Shown: positions 33,562-47,324, counted from the first letter of the stretch. The stretch: DNA of 64,000 nt from Hydrangea macrophylla (GCA_033977485.1 CM066994.1:86770371-86834370), one strand, 5' to 3'. Notes: generated by a model not told the origin, from the letters alone. Translations and numbers: made by a program.

Positions 33562-36046
33562 TGTAACACCCGTACCCGGAGAACGGGTTAATTATTGTGA
33601 TAATATGCATTAATTAATAAAATTAGTGTATAAAATGGATTAAGGGGAGGCTTGGACTCGCCCAAGTAAAAAGTGTTCAGAGAGGGACACTAGTTGGAAA
33701 AGTCCCCAGAGAGGTGGGACAGGTATTGAAATTTAACCCATTGAAGGGTAAATTGGTAATTTGCATTTTAAGTGATTAAATGCATTTTTATGTGATTACA
33801 TGGATATTTGCTAAGTTGCTTTCATATTACATGTTGATATGTGTTAGCATTAGTTTGGACACCCAAATAAGGGTATAAATGAAAAAGATGTAAAATTAGT
33901 AGGTGCGATAGCAATTTCACAAAATATGTGGGACCCACGTTGGGACCCATACGAAACTTAGACAAACCCTCATTATATAATTGGGTAGTTAATGGAATGT
34001 TTGGGGGATTTCATAATAAGAACTTAATAAATTTCAGGGGTGTAAATGGGAAAAGTGGGGAATTGAGGTGATGACACCTCAAACACATGCAAGCATGTGT
34101 CAATTGAGGGAGAGTCTCTCAAAATCTGCTGGAATTAATCCAGAGAAAAGAGAGAGAGCTCCGAGAAAAGACGTAAAACGTCACCGACGCCGAATTCTCG
34201 CCGTTCCGTTGCCGTCGTTCGTCGGATTTACAAATCGAAACCACTTTTGGACTCGTGGAGGTAAGACGGTCGTTTCTATACCTTCAATTTCTGTTTTACT
34301 CGCTGTAATTTTGGTAGCTTACGCCAATCGGTGACCGAGGTTGCCGAATTTGTATAGGAATTACTCCGGGGAAAGAATTGAGCAAGAATTACTAAGGAAT
34401 TCTGCATAATTAGCTTGATTTGGGGTGTAAGCTGTGAGTGAGGTGAGTTTTCTAGACTAAAAATGATTGTGTTTAAGGTGGTCAATGAATCCTTGTATAA
34501 CTTTGGTAGTTGATATCATGTTTAGAAGTTACTATATTGATGGATTATGAATTTCATATCAATTTTGTGAAAACCATATGTTTATACATGTATATGTGCT
34601 TATATGTCTATGTGGTAGTCAATGAGCACCGGGGGAATGGTTCATTGTTGGGAGTAATAAGGGTGGTGTAGAGGAAGAATCCGATAAATACGGAAGTCCA
34701 AGGAATAGAAGTGGCCACGGGACCAAGGGAGGTCTTCGGGTCTGAATGAATCATTAAACCGGTGACTCGACGACTACAAATATGATTTATATGTTGATTG
34801 TTGCATTGCACATGTTAAACATTCAGTCATGTTTAGAATGCTCACTAAGCAAATTGCTTAAGAAAATCGTTTTCCTATTTCTGTTGTGGTACATAACAAC
34901 CACCGCAGGTACGGAGCAATACCCGGAGAGAAAGTGACGTGCTCGGGATTGGGAAAGAGATTTGGGTCTTGTAATTATGTTTATAACTTGTTATATAGTA
35001 TAACTTGTGGGTTAGTATCCTTGACTTGTGAATGGGAGAGATGGGAGAGATGGGAGAGATGGGGGAGATTTGTGCCCCATGCTTGTAAATTTCTTTTGGA
35101 ACTTGTAAAATGATGTAAAGTATGGTGTCTTTTATGTTAATGTTCATATTTAAGTTGTTGGAAATGGATTTGGATCATAACCATGTATTTTGGAGAGTTG
35201 GAAGTGAATTTGAGAACATATGTGTAATCTCTCTCATTTTGTTCTAGTAGGGTGCAAGTAATGGATTTGACCATCTCGGCAAGTCCGGGTGTGTCGTTAG
35301 TGTCTTGGACATGTTTCTTTAGTGTTTATAATGTTAGTTATGTCCTTGAGTTGAATTCCAACAAGTTTTATAAACTTTGGATGAGAATTGAGTTTTAAAG
35401 TTGAAAAGTTTGTTCTTGAACCAAATGAGATGAGTTCATGATTAACTTGATCCAATTGTGGGTATGATTCTATGATCCATGCTTAACTTGAGTTTAAACA
35501 TGTTTAGAAATGTGTTGGAGTTGATTTCCCAAAGTTTCATAAGGTTTCTATGAGTTTTGGTTATGAATTGGTAAGTTAAAAACTTGTTTTGACAGCAAGC
35601 AAAAATTTAGCAGCAGAATTGTGAAGGGATCGATCCGCGATTTATGAAGGGATCGATCCGCCCTTTTTAGGGAGCATTCTGCGAGAATGTCAAGTATATG
35701 GATCGATCCGCCCATAATGAAGGGATCGATCCGCCTTGTATTTTTCCCCAGCATGTCCGTTTTTACGGAAACATGCATAACTTCTTCTAGGAAACTCGGT
35801 TTCGCGTGCCGTTTGTTGCGTTGGAACCGGGACTCAAAATTATAACTTTTGGTATAAAAATTTTACATACTTTATAAATGACCATTTTACCCTTGGGGCC
35901 TATTTTGTAACAACAGAGTTGTTTAATGGGGTTAAACACATGTGTTTCTTAGTAATTCGTATATTTCTTTACAAATTAATGTGATTGGGAGCTTGTAGCA
36001 TTGTTACACGTGTCCTAATCCGCACGAGGCGGGTTGGGGTGTGACA
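33562..36046 (+). repeat. 3' LTR of element B, 2485 bp
   Basis: Nearly identical to 26352-28826. The extra length is mainly one GGGAGAGAT unit near 35037-35065. Contains the palindrome quartet at 35627-35732. Confidence 0.95.
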
Positions 36047-38537
36047 AGAAGACATACCCAAGGCTGCTTTCAGAACCCGATATGGTCATTATGAATTTCT
36101 GGTGATGCCGTTTGGAATGACGAATGCCCCGACAGTATTCATGGATTTGATGAACAGAGTGTTCAAGCCTTATTTAGATCAGTTTGTCATTGTCTTTATT
36201 GATGATATTTTGATCTATTCTAAGTCAGGAGAAGAACACGAGCAACATCTATGGATTGCGATGCAGACGCTCAAGGACCATCAGTTGTATGCCAAGTTCA
36301 GTAAGTGTGAGTTCTGGTTGCAAGAAGTGAAATTTTTGGGACACAAGGTGTCATCTCAAGGAATTTCTGTGGATTCATCCAAGACCGATGCTGTATCAAA
36401 TTGGGTTAGACCGAGCAACCCTACAGAAGTTCGGAGCTTTCTAGGACTCGCAGGTTATTACAGGAGATTCGTTGAGGGATTCTCGAAGATAGCAGCACCT
36501 TTAACTGGGTTGACGAAGAAGAATCTGAAGTTTGAATGGACAGAGAAGCATGAGCGAGCCTTTCTAGAATTGAAAGAGAGACTCACTACCGCGCCGGTAC
36601 TAGCAATACCCAAGCCTGATGAGAAGTTCACTATCTTTAGTGACGCATCATATCAAGGGTTAGGGTGTGTACTTATGCAAGATGGCAGGGTGATCGCCTA
36701 TGGATCCAGACAGCTGAAGCCGAATGAGTTGAACTATCCCATTCATGATTTGGAGTTGGCGGCAGTAGTTTTCGCACTCAAGATTTGGAGACACTATCTC
36801 TACGGTGAGAAGTTTGATTTATTCTCCGATCACAAGAGCCTAAAGTATTTGTTCACACAGAAAGAATTGAACATGAGGCAACGCAGGTGGATGGAGTTGA
36901 TCAAAGATTACGATTTCACATTAGAATACCACCCGGGTAAAGCTAATGTGGTTGCTGATGCGTTGAGTCGACAGACTCGTGAGACGATTGCCTCCTTAAT
37001 GGTTAGAGAGTGGCGAGCGTTGGAGACTTTGGCAGAGTTCGATGTATAGAGTGCTGAAGAAGGAAAAGGACAATTGTTCGGATGTCTTATCCTACAGCCT
37101 GTTCTTATCGACCGCATTATTGAAGCTCAGAAAGAAGATGAGAAGTTTCAGACGTGGTTTATAAAGATGTCAGAAAAGGACCCGACAGAATGGAAAGTGG
37201 GAGTCGATGGAGGATATCGGTGCAGGAATAGATTATGTGTGCCAGGTGATGGAGAGCTAAGGAAGGATATCCTGGAAGAAGCGCATAAGTCAAGATATAC
37301 AGTTCACCCGGGAGGAACGAAGATGTACAAAGATTTGAAGAGAAATTTCTGGTGGGAAGGTATGAAGAAAGACGTGGCCGAATTTGTATCCAAGTGTTTG
37401 ACATGTCAGCAAGTCAAAGCTGAACATCAGAGACCGTCAGGATTGTTGCAACCGCTACCTATTCCCTGTTGGAAGTGGGAACACATTACGATGGATTTTG
37501 TAGTAGGATTACCTCGATCGCAGCAGAATCATGACGCTATTTGGGTAATTGTGGATCGACTGACGAAATCCGCTCATTTTATTGCTTATAGTATGACATA
37601 CCCGGTAGAGAGAATGAGCCGGATGTACATACAACAAGTTGTGCGACTTCACGGTGCACCTGTGTCGATTGTGTCAGACCGTGACGCGCGTTTTACCTCT
37701 GGATTTTGGGAAAGTCTGCAAGAAGCTATGGGAACTTCGCTCAAGATGAGTACTGCTTTTCACCCTCAGACAGATGGGCAAACTGAGCGTGTTAATCAGA
37801 TCATGGAGGATATGCTCAGGGCTTGTGTGATCGATTTTGAAGAATCTTGGGAGACGCACTTGCCGTTGGTTGAATTTGCTTATAACAACAGCTATCACGC
37901 GAGTATGGGTATGGCTCCATTCGAAGCATTGTACGGACGACCATGTCGTTCCCCATTGTGTTGGGCAGAGGATGGGGACTCAGAATTATTGGGACCAGAC
38001 TTGGTTAGAGAGACCAACGAGAAGATTTCTTTGGTCAAAGAGAGGATGAGGACCGCTCAAAGCTGATATAAGAGTTATGCTGATCGACGCCGGAAGGATT
38101 TGGAGTTTAGTGTTGGAGATCACGTGCTTCTCAAGGTTTCACCAACCCGAGGAGTAGTACGTTTTGGTCTCAAGAGAGGGAAGTTAGCTCCGCGTTTTAT
38201 CGAACCGTTCGAGATTTTGGAACGTGTCGGGAAAGTAGCTTACCGACTGGCGCTACCACCAAAGATGTCTGGGGTTCACAACGTGTTTCACGTAAGTATG
38301 TTGAGGAAATACATACGAGATCCCTCACACGTGGTTAGTTATGACAATATTGAGACAAGTCATAACGTTTCGTACAAGGAGAGACCTGTGAAGATTTTGG
38401 ATCAGAGTATCAAGAAGTTGAGGAATAAGGATATTCCGTTGGTGAAAGTTCAGTGGAATCACCATGACGAGAACGAAGCCTCGTGGGAAGTTGAAGCTGA
38501 TATGAGGAAAAAGTACCCAGAGTTGTTTCAGGACTAG
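36047..38537 (+). pseudogene. Element A C-terminal pol: reverse transcriptase, RNase H, integrase, chromodomain
   Basis: Continues element A's pol after the nested element. One frame covers all of it but has in-frame TAG at 37047-37049 and TGA at 38064-38066. Visible: FIDDILIYS about 100 bases past the 36102 ATG, RNase [10 protein letters not shown], then integrase with the HHCC zinc site and D/D/E core (ITMDFV, VSDRDARF, GQTERV, 35-residue spacing). The C-terminal chromodomain-like region ends at 38537, close in form to that of element B. The second stop lies in AQS-YKSY, where relatives have Arg, consistent with a C-to-T change at a CpG. Non-functional. Confidence 0.93.
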
Positions 38538-38569
38538 TTAGTCTTGATTTCAGGGACGAAATCCTGTTT

Positions 38570-38582
38570 AAGGGAGGAAGGG
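38570..38582 (+). other. Polypurine tract of element A
   Basis: 'aagggaggaaggg' precedes the 3' LTR TG at 38583. Confidence 0.85.
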
Positions 38583-41505
38583 TGTAATAACCTGCATTTC
38601 CATTAATTCCTAAATTACATTTTCATATTTAATTGGCAATTGCATTGTATATTTAATTTCATTGGGTATTGACTGCTTCATTTAAATTACATTTCTTATG
38701 TTCTAAATTTTTATTTCTTGATTTATTACAAGCTAAGAATGTTGTTGGGGTTAAATTGTAATTTTACAAAAGTTAGTAATACCTGTATGAATTTCAAAAT
38801 CTGTATTTCAAAACGGTGGAAAAGTTTACTCTTGATTCAAACTGTATTTTTATGAAACCAGAAAATCATTTCCTACGTTAAAATGAAATTCCGGTATTTT
38901 TGTGGTGACCACCGCGCCCCGAAAATACCAGTTAGTGTTCAAAACTGTCCACGCTTGTGTGAGCTTCCACAGATTTTGGAAGTGACTGATTTGGACATTT
39001 GCTTTATTGCCATTTATGGCAAGTAATCATTGGATATGCCTTGTTTGGGTATTGCAATTGTGTGTGTGTTAATTTAATGCCATAAGCTAAATTCCCAAAC
39101 ACCCTTGCTTTAACCCCTACTAGTCTAATGTTGGCTCTTCAGTTATGTGAGAGTGTATATACGTATGTAATTGTGTGTGTATTTCTGCAGCTTTGATGAA
39201 TTGAGAACTAAACTCAATTTGTTGAGTAATGTTCACAGGACTTGGCCCCCAAGTTCCTACACTTGTGAGTTTATATATACTCCCCTTAGCACTACTCACA
39301 CACACATTTGATTCTGCACATCTTGGCAAGAAACACTGAGAGTTTAGAGAGAAACACAGTGAGTTCTTCAGAATTTTTATATAGAGAGAGAAAGCTCAAG
39401 ACTCCATAGCCAAAGCTTGGAGTTGATTTCTCTATTTGCCTATTCTTTCTCAACATATTCTCATCTCTTCATCTTTGTCAATCAGTGAGTATTCTAAACT
39501 CACTAAGAATGTAATTTCATATTAATTACTGTGTAATTGTTTAATGTTGTAAATCTCCATTGATAATTGTACGTATGAAGTTCATAGCATGAAAATCATG
39601 AATTTCTAAACTCAATCAAAATTCGTTTTTAGAGATGAATATGGAAGATCTTACATCATACATGCTATGTTTGAAGTTTTAGAGCTTAATTTATTCATAT
39701 GGCAAAGTATATTGAAAATGAAGTTTTGACATGTTTTAGTTTTTCCTAAAATTAGAGAGCTATGAATCAAATGGTTCTAAATTGACTTTAGATTCTTAAT
39801 CCTTGTGAAAAACCGAAGAGAATCATATATTATATGTCCTATATACTTTAGAATTCCAAAATGGGTCATTTTGGACCCCTTAAGCTGAAACAGAGCAGTT
39901 TCTGCGAAGAAGACGAAGCCTCAGCTTCATCTCGCGCCACGATCGCGCGAGCGGCCCCTCGCGCGAGCGATCCGCGTGCGCGAGGTAGGCGTCTCCAGGC
40001 AGACGTAAGAGTTTATATATATAAAGTAAAAATTTGGCACTTCGCGCGAGCGAGGGTCGCGCGAGAACCCCTTCGCGCGAGCGATCCGCGCGCGCGACCT
40101 TGCTCTCCTCAGGCAGACAGAAAAGTTTATTAATAAAAGGAAAATGGGCATATCGCGCGAGCGGCCCGCGCGAGCGGCCCGCGCGCGCGAGTTCTGACAG
40201 TTTATGTTTTTGTCTGTTTTGTGTTTAAGGTCTGTTTGGTTCAACTTTTTAGTACTGTTAAGGCTCTGTTTGGGAATTTTAGTTGATCAGAACTCTATTT
40301 GGTTATGTTTGAATGATTAAAACATTGTAGTATGACTCATTAACCCCCGTACGCGTGTTGTTCCGTTATTTCAGCATTTTTGTTTTCGTTTAAGTACATA
40401 CCATTCATGTGGGTCAGTGGTACATGCATAGGGGTGTCAGTCTGGGTGGAAAAAAGTAATGGTAGTGTGGAAAGAGTATGAGTTTGTGGTTGTGGTCGTG
40501 GTTGTGGTTGTGGTTGTGGTTGAGCTTGTGGAGAGGGTATCTTTGAAATGCGACGGTGGCAAATATGGACACTCCCTGATGCCCATGGAAGCGTTAAAGT
40601 GTGTGAAGCCGAACTCGGACACTCCCTGGCACCCATGGTAGTGCTAAAGTGTGGCCTACGGACACTCCCTGATAACTCGAGTCTGGATACTGTGTGAGGG
40701 GTTGCCCCGGTATTTGCATGGCGGTTAGGGTATTCAAAGTGTGAGGCATTGGACACTCCCTGGTACCCCGGACCAAAGTGTGAGGCAAACTGGACACTCC
40801 CTGGCGCCCCGTTGCTAAAGTGTGGCTATCTGAGTGTTTCAAAGATACCAGGAGTAGGATAGTGGGTTGTTGTGGCTGTCGAGAGAAAAGAGTCGACAAG
40901 ATGAGTGTGGTGCATTGTTCTCATATACGGTCCCATCTGCGTAAATTTACCCTCTTTAAATAATGTTGTGATTGTTTTCTAAATGAGCTCCTTACTTCAA
41001 TTATAAACTTGTGGATTTAAATGGGAAATGGAAAAAGGTAAGTTGGTATGTTTTACATTCAAAGTCATGTTTTTAATACTCACCAGCTTCTTGAAGCTGA
41101 CGACGTTGATGCGTCCTGGACATTCGTGTTCAGGTTTTTCAGGTTATAACCAGGAGGAATCGTACGACTATGCTAATTGAGAATGGCTGCTTCTGGAATA
41201 AAGAAACTGTTTATTTTATGCTTTAAGTTTAATTGTTTGAGTTTTAAACTGTTTAGTTTTAAGGATGACTGTAACCGACACTAAGTTATTATTTTATTTT
41301 CAAGGCGGTCTGTGCCTTAGTTGACCCCGGTTCATAAGATGTAATAAGATAGAAAAATTTTTGTAAGCCTTGATTGCTTTACTCTGATTATTATGTTTTG
41401 TTGTTTGACGTTTGGGACGGAATCGATCCTTCAAACTGTCGCGACCTACGGGTCCATAAAGGAAATTAAACGCTTTCCTTATTTATGCTACGTCGGGGCG
41501 TGACA
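38583..41505 (+). repeat. 3' LTR of element A, 2923 bp
   Basis: Counterpart of 20337-23298 with about 1 percent substitutions and shortened CpG-rich and GTGGTT tracts. Ends CGTCGGGGCGTGACA followed by the GCAAG duplication (41506-41510). Confidence 0.93.
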
Positions 41506-42895
41506 GCAAGATTCCTTCCTTTACTAATCTTTCCATTCTTATCTTGGATATATGACCTAATCTTTTATGCCACAAGTAAGACGAATGCTCATTTGATGAG
41601 CCTCGTTTAGTTCCAACATTATGATGCAGAGCAAGAAGAGTTTCAGAAAAAGAGGATTCAAGATTAATTTGATATAAGCCATTCACCAAAATCCCAGAAC
41701 CAACATCACAATAATTTTTAACTAAACTGAAACCTTTATTATTAAATTTAAAAGTGAAGCCATTATTAGCAAGCTTTGACAAAGAAACTAAATTACGAGA
41801 AACTGAAGGAACATAAAAAGTCTCATGTAAGTCTAAATAAAAACCAGAATCCAAAACTAAACGAAAAGTTCCTATGGCTTCAACTTGAGCTTTAGCTCTA
41901 TTTCCCATGTAAAGAAAAGCTTCATTTGGTCCTGTGGTTCGGGTCATAAGGTATCCCTGCATCGTATTTGAAACATGAGTATTAGTACCTGAATCAATCC
42001 ACCAAGTATTAGAAGGAACTTCAATCAAATTTGATTCGAAACATACAAAAGCCACAGGCTTACCCTTCTTTTCGAACCAAGCCTTTCGTTTCAGGCAATC
42101 CTTCTGAAAGTGTCCACTTTTTCCACAAAAATGGCACTTATCACTCTTCTTTCCCTTCTTTGGTGCAGCTTGATCAGATTCCATTGGCTTGGGTTGGCTA
42201 CGCTTTATGCCCTTTCCTTTTTCAGCCCTTTTCTTTCCAACTCCTTGTACCATAAAATTAGCCACATGACTATTCTGCTGCTTAAGCCTCCCCTCTTCTT
42301 GAACCAACATACTTTGCAGTTCATTCACATTCCACTTATCCTTAATAGTGTTATAGTGAATCTGAAAAGGTCCAAATTGCGGGGGCAGAGAGTTTAAGAC
42401 AAATTGGACGAGAAAGGAGTCATCCACTTTCATGCCCAAAGTACTCAATTTTGCAGCCAGATTAGTCATATCAATAATGTGGTCATTCATGGTACGAGTA
42501 CCATCAAAACGCATAGTGGTGAGTTCAGCCATAAGTTTCCCAGCAAGGGATTTATCAGCAGTGCGAAAACGGTCCTTCACATTGTTCATATATTCTTTGG
42601 CATTCGACGTTTCAGGTAAGGATGTTTTGATATTTGCAGCTATAGTCATTCGTAGCAGCATTAGGCTTAATCTGTTGGACCTAGTCCATGCTTCATGAAT
42701 GACCCTCTCATCCTCACTACTTTCATTAGTAAGTGCAGCGGGATCGTCAACGAGAAGGGACATGTCAAGGGCTAGGACTCCCAGAGTAAACTGAACTTGC
42801 ACATTCCAATCCGAAAAGTTAGTTCCATCAAACTTAGGGATAGATGAGGCTTGCGAATGAAGGGTAATGGGGAGAGAAACTGCAATAGAATACAT
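41506..42895 (-). pseudogene. Ty1/copia gag-protease, copy A (5' half, split by element A)
   Basis: ATG at 42895. Gag (about 1-230) with an N-terminal PKFDGTNFSDW segment, basic linker, CCHC knuckle CHFCGKSGHFQKDC at 254-267, aspartic protease IDSGT at 300-304, then the GAG-pre-integrase region LWHKRLGHISK shortly before the break. The frame is open up to the gypsy insertion and its natural continuation is at 20336 downward. The last seven codons of the raw ORF are gypsy LTR, not copia. Confidence 0.93.
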
Positions 42896-43059
42896 ATGCT
42901 CACAACATTACAATAATACACAATCTGGAAAAAAAAAATTATTATTATTATTATTTTTTTATTTTATTGACTTTAATTCATTGTTATGTTTGGACCTGTG
43001 GGCAACCAAAACATGCATAATATGAATATAAACGTTATTATTTAATATTTATTATTACA

Positions 43060-43365
43060 GATTAGGGCACTGTGGTGAACACCTAATCTTTCATTACATA
43101 AATATCAAAATTAATAAAATAAACATAACCATGGGTTGAGACACTGTGGTGACATCAAACCATATCAAAATTAATAATTAATAAAATAAACATACTCATG
43201 GATTGAGACACTGTGGTGACATCAAACCATGTATAGCATGAACATTGGAATCAATGCTTGTAAATTGTTTGTGGCCCAATCTGTGTATAGCATGAACACT
43301 GTGATCAACATTTATAAATTATTTGTGGTCCAATCCATGTATAGCATGAACACTGGAGGCTTTAA
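43060..43365. repeat. Tandem repeats in the copia leader, copy A
   Basis: Three diverged copies of a unit with 'cactgtggtgacatcaaacc' (about 43062, 43137 and 43205) and three of 'tgtatagcatgaacact' (43230, 43275, 43337), between the primer site and gag. The same array is in copy B (48777-49082). The 42936-42965 flank is an (ATT)n run. Confidence 0.8.
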
Positions 43366-43625
43366 ATTGTCTAAATGCAGCCCATAGGTGGCACTAACGC
43401 AGGCCCACACTACTTGACTAATCGGCTGGAGTTAGCCGAACAAGCCGTAGTACAAATATTATCTTCATAATGTACTTCTAGCAGTTGTTTGTTTTGACGT
43501 TTTGGGTGAACGGTTCGAATTTTAAAAATTATGAGAAAATCGATTTCATATTCATAAAATAAAACGTGCATGTAGGCTCTTTAAGAAGGTTTCGTCAATG
43601 GAAAAAACATGAGATTATAAACCAT

Positions 43626-43637
43626 GCTCTGATACCA
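43626..43637 (-). other. Primer binding site of copia copy A
   Basis: On the minus strand TGGTATCAGAGC lies two bases inside LTR 2, so LTR 2 serves as the 5' LTR of copy A as well as the 3' LTR of copy B. Confidence 0.9.
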
Positions 43638-43639
43638 CA

Positions 43640-44153
43640 TGTAATATTTTTTATGATAAAATATAATCATACATGACAGATAATAAAATTCTATGTCAAT
43701 CAGGATCTTAAATCTTCATGGTTTCACATACCTTGATTAAGTTAATTGGCCAAGAACACATACCTTGATCCATTGCTAGTATTGTGTGCGGAAAGATACT
43801 TCTAGTGTAATCTGCAGATTATGCTTGATTGAAAATTCGAGTTTCTCTCTCTTGCCTCTATAAACCTTAATCTGTTATATTGTGTGTGACAGTGAATGAT
43901 GGAAATTCGTCTGTCAATTTTATAGGGAGAGAGAGGACCGAATTTCCTTATTAGAACTTTAATCTCTACCGTCCATCATAGTAGATATTGATTAGGAAAC
44001 TAACCCATATTCCTTAACCAATTGTGACTCATCCAATTAGAGATCCCAATCAAATCTGGACTATTATATGGACCACATCAAGTAGGAAACTAATTAATAG
44101 AATATAATTAATTCCAAAAATGAAATTAAGTTTACTATTAATTAATTCCAACA
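43640..44153 (-). repeat. Copia LTR 2, shared middle LTR, 514 bp
   Basis: Flanked on its left by a primer site (copy A) and on its right by a polypurine tract (copy B). No target duplication or host DNA separates the two copia bodies. Confidence 0.93.
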
Positions 44154-44168
44154 GTCTCCCACTTGGTC

Positions 44169-44544
44169 CATATGATAATCCTTTCCATTATGATCAGATT
44201 GAGGGAACATAAGGCGCGCAATAAACATTAGATTAGTCATCCTTAACGGTTTACCTTAATTAAATAAACCACGAGTGTGAGTCATGGCGGTTTTACACTA
44301 ATTTAAATGGCATAATCCCTTCCATGTACTACAACACCAATGATTTATCCAACTAGGCCTATAAATTGGGTTTATTCATTAATGGTCCCATAATGTCTTA
44401 AAAGACTATTTCTGTCATATTCATTCACATATATATGTACTCAATAATGCAAGACAGAAATTTAAAAATTCAAAAACACTTAACTGATATCAAATGTATA
44501 ATGTCAAATTATAAGCACTAGCAATCCACAATTAAATCATTCTA
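44169..44544. other. Copia 3' untranslated region, copy B
   Basis: Nearly identical to 17276-17651; no ORF. Confidence 0.7.
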
Positions 44545-47324
44545 TTAGCTACACTCAAGACCCATTCCTTCAGCATGCTTTACAAACATCTTTGGTGATA
44601 GCCCTTTTGTGAGTGGATCTGCTATATTAACACTCGTACTAATGTGTTCGATTGACACTCTTTGTTTCAGAACTTCTTCTTTGACTGATAGGTATTTCAT
44701 CTCAATGTGCTTGGCTGCTTTAGAATACCTATCATTCTTCGAAAAGAACACTGCTGCGACATTATCACAATAAATTTTCAGCGGTCTAGAGATTGAATCA
44801 ACAACTCTAAGTCCTGAAAGAAAATTTTGCAGCCATAATCCATGATTTGTAGCTTCAAAACATCCTACGAACTCAGCTTCCATAGTAGATGAAGCAATGA
44901 TACTTTGCTTAGCACTTTTCCAAGAAACCGCTCCTCCTGCAAGAAGGAACACATAACCAGAAGTGCTCTTTCTGCTATCTACACATCCTCCAAAATATGA
45001 GTCTGTATAACCAACCACCTCTAGGTGATTAGCCTTCCGAAATGTGAGCATGTTATCCTTTGTCCCTTGCAAATACCTTAACACTTTCTTTGCAGCTTTC
45101 CAATGATATAACCCCGGATTGCTTTGGTATCTTCCTAACATCCCAACAGCAAAACTAATGTCTGGTCTGGTACAAACCTGTGCATACATCAAACTCCCTA
45201 CAAGAGAAGCATAAGGAATGCCCTTCATACGTTCGCGTTCTAATTCATTTTGAGGACATTGACTTAAGCTGAACTTGTCCCCTTTTTGAATTGGAACAAT
45301 AGTGGAACCACAATCCTTCATGTTAAATTTTCCAAAACTTTGTTAATGTAAGCTTTCTGAGACAATCCTAACAATCCCCGTATCCTATCCCGGAATATTT
45401 CTATCCCTATTACGAAGGATGCCTCTCCCATATCTTTCATTTCAAAGTTTTTTGAAAGAAAATCCTTGGTTTCTCGCAGTAAACCAAGGTCACTGCTGGC
45501 TATAAGTAAGTCATCAACATACAGTACCAAAAACATAAACTTACTCCCACTGATCTTCAGGTATATACACCTATCAACGGTGTTTTCCTTAAATCCAAAA
45601 GAAGCAATGGTATCATGGAACTTAAGATACCATTGTCGGGAAGCTTGCTTAAGTCCATATATTGACTTCTTCAACAGACAGACCATGTCTTCCTTTCCTT
45701 CCTCTATGAAGCCTTCTGGCTGTGCCATATAGACTTCCTCTTCCAAACTCCCATTCAAAAATGTCGTTTTCACATCCATCTGATGTAACTCTAAATCAAA
45801 ATGAGCCACCAATGCTAAAATGATTCTTAGAGAATCCTTCTTTGAAACAGGAGAGAAGGTCTCATTGTAATCGATGCCTTCTTACTGATTAAATCCTTTG
45901 GCAACAAGTCTGGCTTTATGCCGTTCGATATTGCCCTTTGAATCGCGTTTTGTCTTAAAGACCCATTTACAACCGACTCTCTTATGTCCTTCTGGCAACT
46001 CGACCAACTCCCAGACTTTGTTGTAATCCATAGATTTAATATTCATGGCATCAATCCATTTAGTAGAATCATTACAGCTAATGGCTTGTGAATACGTAAC
46101 CGGATCATTGATATCCCCTAAGTTATATTCAGATTCTTGCAAATACACCACATAATCGTCAGAAATAGCTGATCTCCTATTTCTTTGTGATCTTCTTAAT
46201 GCTACTTCTTGTGGTACCTCTACAATCAGTTCACTGGTGATAGTCTCATCATGGGGCTGTTCAGGTTGTTCATCATTCACTTGTTGTTCGTTATTGTCAA
46301 TTTCAACAACGTTAGGAACAACAGGGTCATTATGAACTCGGGGCAATGGTAATTGCACCCTGACTTCTTGAATGATAACATCCCTAATTTCTTTATTTCC
46401 ACTTTCTTCACCATTCTCAATGAATCTGGCATTTCCGGTTTCAACAATTCGTGTATTATGGCTAGGACAGTAAAACCTATACCCTTTTGATTTTTCTGGG
46501 TACCCAATAAAAAACCAAGTAATAGTTCTCGGGTCCAACTTCTTTTCTTGTGGATTATAAATTCTTGCTTCCGCTGGGCAGCCCCAAACATGTAGGTGCC
46601 TTATACTAGGTTTCCAACCTTTCCACAGTTCAAAAGGTGTCTTTGGAACTGCCTTACTAGGAACCCTATTTAAGATATACACAGCGGTTTTAAGAGCATG
46701 CATCCACAGGGATATAGGCATATCATTGTTACTCAACATACTTCTAACCATATCCATAAGGGTACGATTGCGCCTTTCAGCTACACCATTCTGCCAGGGT
46801 GTACCAGGCATTGTGTATTGGGTACAAATACCTAAACGCTCAAGGAGTTTAGCAAAAGGGCCAGGGTGTTGCCCTTTTTCATCATATCTACCATAAAATT
46901 CACCACCTCTATCAGACCTAATGATTTTTACTTTTCTACCTAATTGTCTTTCAACCTCAGTTATATAAATTTCAGCAGCATTCACAGACTGAGATTTATC
47001 GTGCAATAGATATAGGTAGCAGTAACATGAAAAATCATCAATAAAGGTAATAAAATATTTTTCTCCACCAAAAGATGGAATATCAAAAGGTCCACATATG
47101 TCCGTATGAATTATTTCAAGGAGTTGTGTGCTTCTTGTGGCTCCTTTCTTTGTGTGTTTGGTCTGTTTGCCTTTAATACAGTCTATACACACACCAAAAT
47201 CAGTCCAATCCAGATTTGGCAAGATTCCTTCCTTTACTAATCTTTCCATTCTTATCTTGGATATATGACCTAATCTTTTATGCCACAAGTAAGACGAATG
47301 CTCATTTGATGAGCCTCGTTTAGT
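44545..47324 (-). pseudogene. Ty1/copia pol, copy B, with stops and frameshift
   Basis: The uninterrupted counterpart of copy A's pol: pre-integrase LWHKRLGH, integrase, reverse transcriptase (YVDDLLIAS) and RNase H. Lesions: a stop near 47322-47324 where copy A has Gly; a stop at the end of the 45882-47288 ORF (KGFNQ then TAA) where copy A has Gln; a 6-bp deletion removing two codons near 46040; and the frameshift near 45321 shared with copy A. The empty GCAAG target (47219-47223) is visible here. Confidence 0.93.

Larger units (their letters stand above)
26352..36046 (+). mobile_element. Ty3/gypsy chromovirus element B (Tekay/Del-like), intact
   Basis: 9695 bp: 5' LTR 26352-28826, primer site 28832, one gag-pol ORF 29006-33514, polypurine tract 33549-33561, 3' LTR 33562-36046, AGAAG duplication. 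The LTRs differ at about ten substitutions and a 9-bp GGGAGAGAT unit by eye, so the insertion is recent. It shares its LTR family with the solo LTR at 9084. Everything needed for autonomous retrotransposition appears present. Confidence 0.96.
20337..41505 (+). mobile_element. Ty3/gypsy chromovirus element A (Tekay/Del-like), holding nested element B
   Basis: Complete element with 5' LTR 20337-23298, primer site at 23307, coding region 23493-38537, polypurine tract near 38570-38582 and 3' LTR 38583-41505, flanked by GCAAG. Without the nested 9.7-kb element B it is about 11.5 kb. It is inserted antisense in the GAG-pre-integrase region of copia copy A. LTRs differ by roughly 1 percent plus several indels by eye, more than those of element B, which agrees with the nesting order. 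gag and pol carry stops and a frameshift, so it is defective. Confidence 0.95.
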
